Below, one piece after another: positions 61,846 to 64,000 of a stretch of 64,000 bases of DNA. A program made the translations under genes and the position numbers. Source of the DNA: Chaunax sp. Z400. Lineage: Eukaryota; Chordata; Actinopteri; Lophiiformes; Chaunacidae. Location: contig JBAGJB010000222.1 in assembly GCA_037577475.1 (NCBI GenBank), positions 40,438 to 104,437 of the forward strand, written 5' to 3'. How positions within the stretch are numbered: the first letter of the stretch is position 1; each line of letters starts with the position of its first letter. The notes below the pieces were generated by a model. The model saw nothing but the letters and a program-made list of their open reading frames with translations. It ran no database searches and was not told the DNA's origin.

Positions 61846-63484
61846 GACACTGTAGACCCACAGTTTCCTCTTTGACTGGCTTTGGGGTCGTGTGAGGCCA
61901 CTGTGGGCATGTGTGGGCCTAGGTGGGGCGCTACAGTGGGAAAGCCCACAAAATGCCCAAAGTGGGGGCATTTTGTGGGCAGTAATATTGACAAGGTGGA
62001 AATAATTTATAAACCCAAATCAGCTGTCCATTGTTCATGCTGGCTCATTGGAAACTAAGTTAGACCTGAACTAAATGTCTCAGGAGTTAAAGGTCTATTC
62101 CTGAACAATCACTATAATGATCGCTGAAACTCTCAGCTGCTGTGAGGCGACAGTGTAAACCACCACGTCACTGTACCGCCCCCTAATGTCCCAACACACC
62201 TGAATTCACCTCATATTTCCTTGTCATTTATTTATATTGGCCTACTGTCTCTATTAAGACTTTATGAACTGACAGCGCAACAGGCCTCTCTCTCTCTCTC
62301 TCTCTCTCGTTAAAAGTCAAGCTATCTCACCCACCAGTCAGTCCGTCTCTCTGAAATGAATGTAAACAAACATACAAACCATATAACCCATTTAACCATA
62401 TAAATTTATTAAACAATATAACATATTAAAATGTACTTTTATTGAAACAAGGGCCAGGAGCAGGACGGGGGCTTACCACGGCAGCTGGACCCAAAAAAAA
62501 AAGAAAAAAAGGAAGGGATCCAAAAACTACACGTGAACACCGCACATCAAACCAAAACTAAATCAGGGACCGTGAAGGGGACCAGCACCAAGGGCCAGGC
62601 TGCCTCTCCGCGCAGAGAGCTACAAAAATAGCATTGTCTTGTCAGCTTATGGCGCAGAAAACGTAACGCAAAGGGAAGGTAAAAGCCAAAAGAAGCGGTA
62701 CCAGCCCACGGCTCCGAGCAGAGCACCGGCGACGTGCAGCCCGAAGACAGCTGTTCGTGCTCAGCTCAGATGCACCGGGCACGTCAATAGAGGATGATTC
62801 CCCCCCGTTCACAACAGCCTCACCCACACGCCAAACGCACACCGCCACACTGACACCAGACTCCCGCAAGAAGGAAATCACACACAGCTGTCAGCAGATG
62901 TAGCGGCTCCGCGCCGCCCCGCAGTCAGAGCCAAGGTGAAGCACCTGAAGGCCAATCAATGACGCAGAGGAGGGGGAACAAACCCATCCTGCCACAATAT
63001 AATAAAACTCAGTGTTGTAAATGAATGGATGTATTTCTTTACATAACCCACAGCAAAAAAACAAAAACAAAAAAAAAGTTGCTGGTATATGTTTTTATTT
63101 TATTTTATTTTATTTAGCACGATCTGAGCAAAATACCCACGCATGCAGTTTAAAATAAATACTAACAGTGACAGATAAATAAATAAAAAAGAAACGAATA
63201 AAAAAGACATTTCTACGCGGAGAAAAACAAAAATGGCGGCGAGTTTAACGTGACGTCATCCATGGATCCTGAGATCGTATATAATGTCCGGCGAAACAAC
63301 GGCTCCTTCCTGTGAGTCTAACCGCTTACATCTGACTGATTCAGCTACTGAACTGCTAAACATTGTGTTTGCTAAGTGAAATATCTTTCTAATACACTGT
63401 TGTTACGTTCGGTTTTTGGATCATTCAACCATCTCATCGATCATTAATCAACATCTAATCAATATATCATCTTTATCGACCAAC

Positions 63485-64000
63485 ATGTCTGGACGTGGAG
63501 GCAAGGTAAGAATACCAGGAAATACGTTTTTACTTACCAACCAGATTACTGCTGTTTGTTGCTAAAGCTACAGATTAACCAATGTATTATTTTATGATTT
63601 TCAGCGTTTTCAACTCATATATAATAAATATAGGCTTTATTTCATCGTATAAATGTGGTTTCCACTCATATATTTTCTATATAGGGACAAATACATTTCC
63701 TACAGTGTGATATTAAACAGATGGATGTTTTTGCTCATTCTGGACAGACTTTTGACAAGGACGTGAGGAGGGCCCCCAAACACCGGGAGCCCCGTCCTGG
63801 TGTCTCGCAGCAGCTGCTTCAGGACAACATCCGCCTGAAGAAGAGACAGTTGGACATGAAGGAGTCCAACACCAAGCTGCGGGCTGACCTCCGGTACGCT
63901 GATGGGGAGATCCGACAGAGAGACCATGACATCCTGTTTCTCCAGCGTCAGCTGTCCGCCCTGGAAGCCCAGATGACAGAAGAGGTCCATGTCTTCCAGC
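63485..64000 (+). CDS. SGNH-type hydrolase gene, 5' part (copy 2, cut by window end)
   Basis: Duplicate of the gene at 29416. Exon 1 is 63485-63505 and exon 2 starts at 63685 and runs off the window about 20 bases before its end. The promoter motifs are retained. Two substitutions in exon 2 change the protein: TCG to TTG (Ser to Leu in KKRQ(S/L)DMKES) and TCT to TTT (Ser to Phe in DIL(S/F)LQRQL). The hydrolase exon is outside the view. Confidence 0.7.

Larger units (their letters stand above)
35780..64000. repeat. Large tandem duplication, copy 2 (cut by window end)
   Basis: Direct repeat of 1-29931, beginning directly after the end of copy 1 within continuous sequence. All genes, LINE fragments and arrays of copy 1 recur in the same order and orientation. 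Differences are mostly array length: the CA minisatellite is about 0.6 kb shorter, the 144-bp array has seven regular units instead of ten, the 9-bp satellite is nearly absent and the 108-bp GC-rich minisatellite is longer. A 720-bp segment present at 25136-25855 is missing here. Confidence 0.97.

Overview
The window reads as vertebrate, most likely teleost fish, nuclear DNA. It is AT-rich, the exons are short with GT-AG boundaries, and it carries many fish-type mobile elements (a Tc1/mariner end, several non-LTR retrotransposon pieces, ubiquitous teleost dispersed repeats), long microsatellites and tandem arrays. Nothing looks bacterial, and no operons, CRISPR arrays or rRNA were seen.

The main structure is a head-to-tail duplication. 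Bases 1-35779 (copy 1) are repeated from 35780 to the window end (copy 2, which stops at the equivalent of copy 1 position 29931). Single-copy stretches of the two copies are almost identical, with only occasional single-base differences. Nearly all length differences fall in tandem repeats, plus one clean 720-bp deletion in copy 2. This is either a very recent tandem duplication or two haplotypes placed end to end by the assembler.

Each unit has this layout. (a) 0.6-2.9 kb: a Tc1-like end lying in a reverse-strand LINE fragment, tRNA-like units and a 1.2-kb dispersed repeat. (b) 4.3-6.9 kb, minus strand: exons of a small gene whose last two exons encode a C-terminal domain I recall from an expanded teleost protein family; its reading frame is broken further upstream. 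(c) 8.3-13.4 kb: a very large CA-rich minisatellite with a recurring CAGCTGGAGTAAAAAA core. (d) 13.4-17.4 kb, plus strand: eleven exons of a KIF23-like (kinesin-6) motor domain with one internal stop and damaged switch motifs, hosting an L2/CR1-like LINE in intron 2 and followed by a LINE endonuclease fragment. (e) 18.6-22.9 kb: nested duplications, a 144-bp tandem array with tRNA-like pol III boxes, a 9-bp satellite, then the same tRNA-like units in the opposite orientation. (f) 23.6-27.5 kb: a retroelement-like 5' end, a 108-bp minisatellite and a possible tiny spliced ORF. (g) 28.3-33.8 kb, plus strand: a TATA/CRE promoter and a three-exon gene for an SGNH-type hydrolase, with a 7-residue histone-tail-like first exon, a charged coiled coil and a complete GDSN / GLNN / DPVH catalytic set, followed by duplicated Ser/Pro-rich exon-like sequence. 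(h) 33.9-35.2 kb: simple repeats.

The best candidate functional gene is the SGNH hydrolase gene. The kinesin and the minus-strand gene look like decaying paralogues. The most unusual structural material is the tRNA-like array with its 9-bp satellite and inverted flank, and the contrast between near-identical single-copy DNA and very different array lengths in the two copies.
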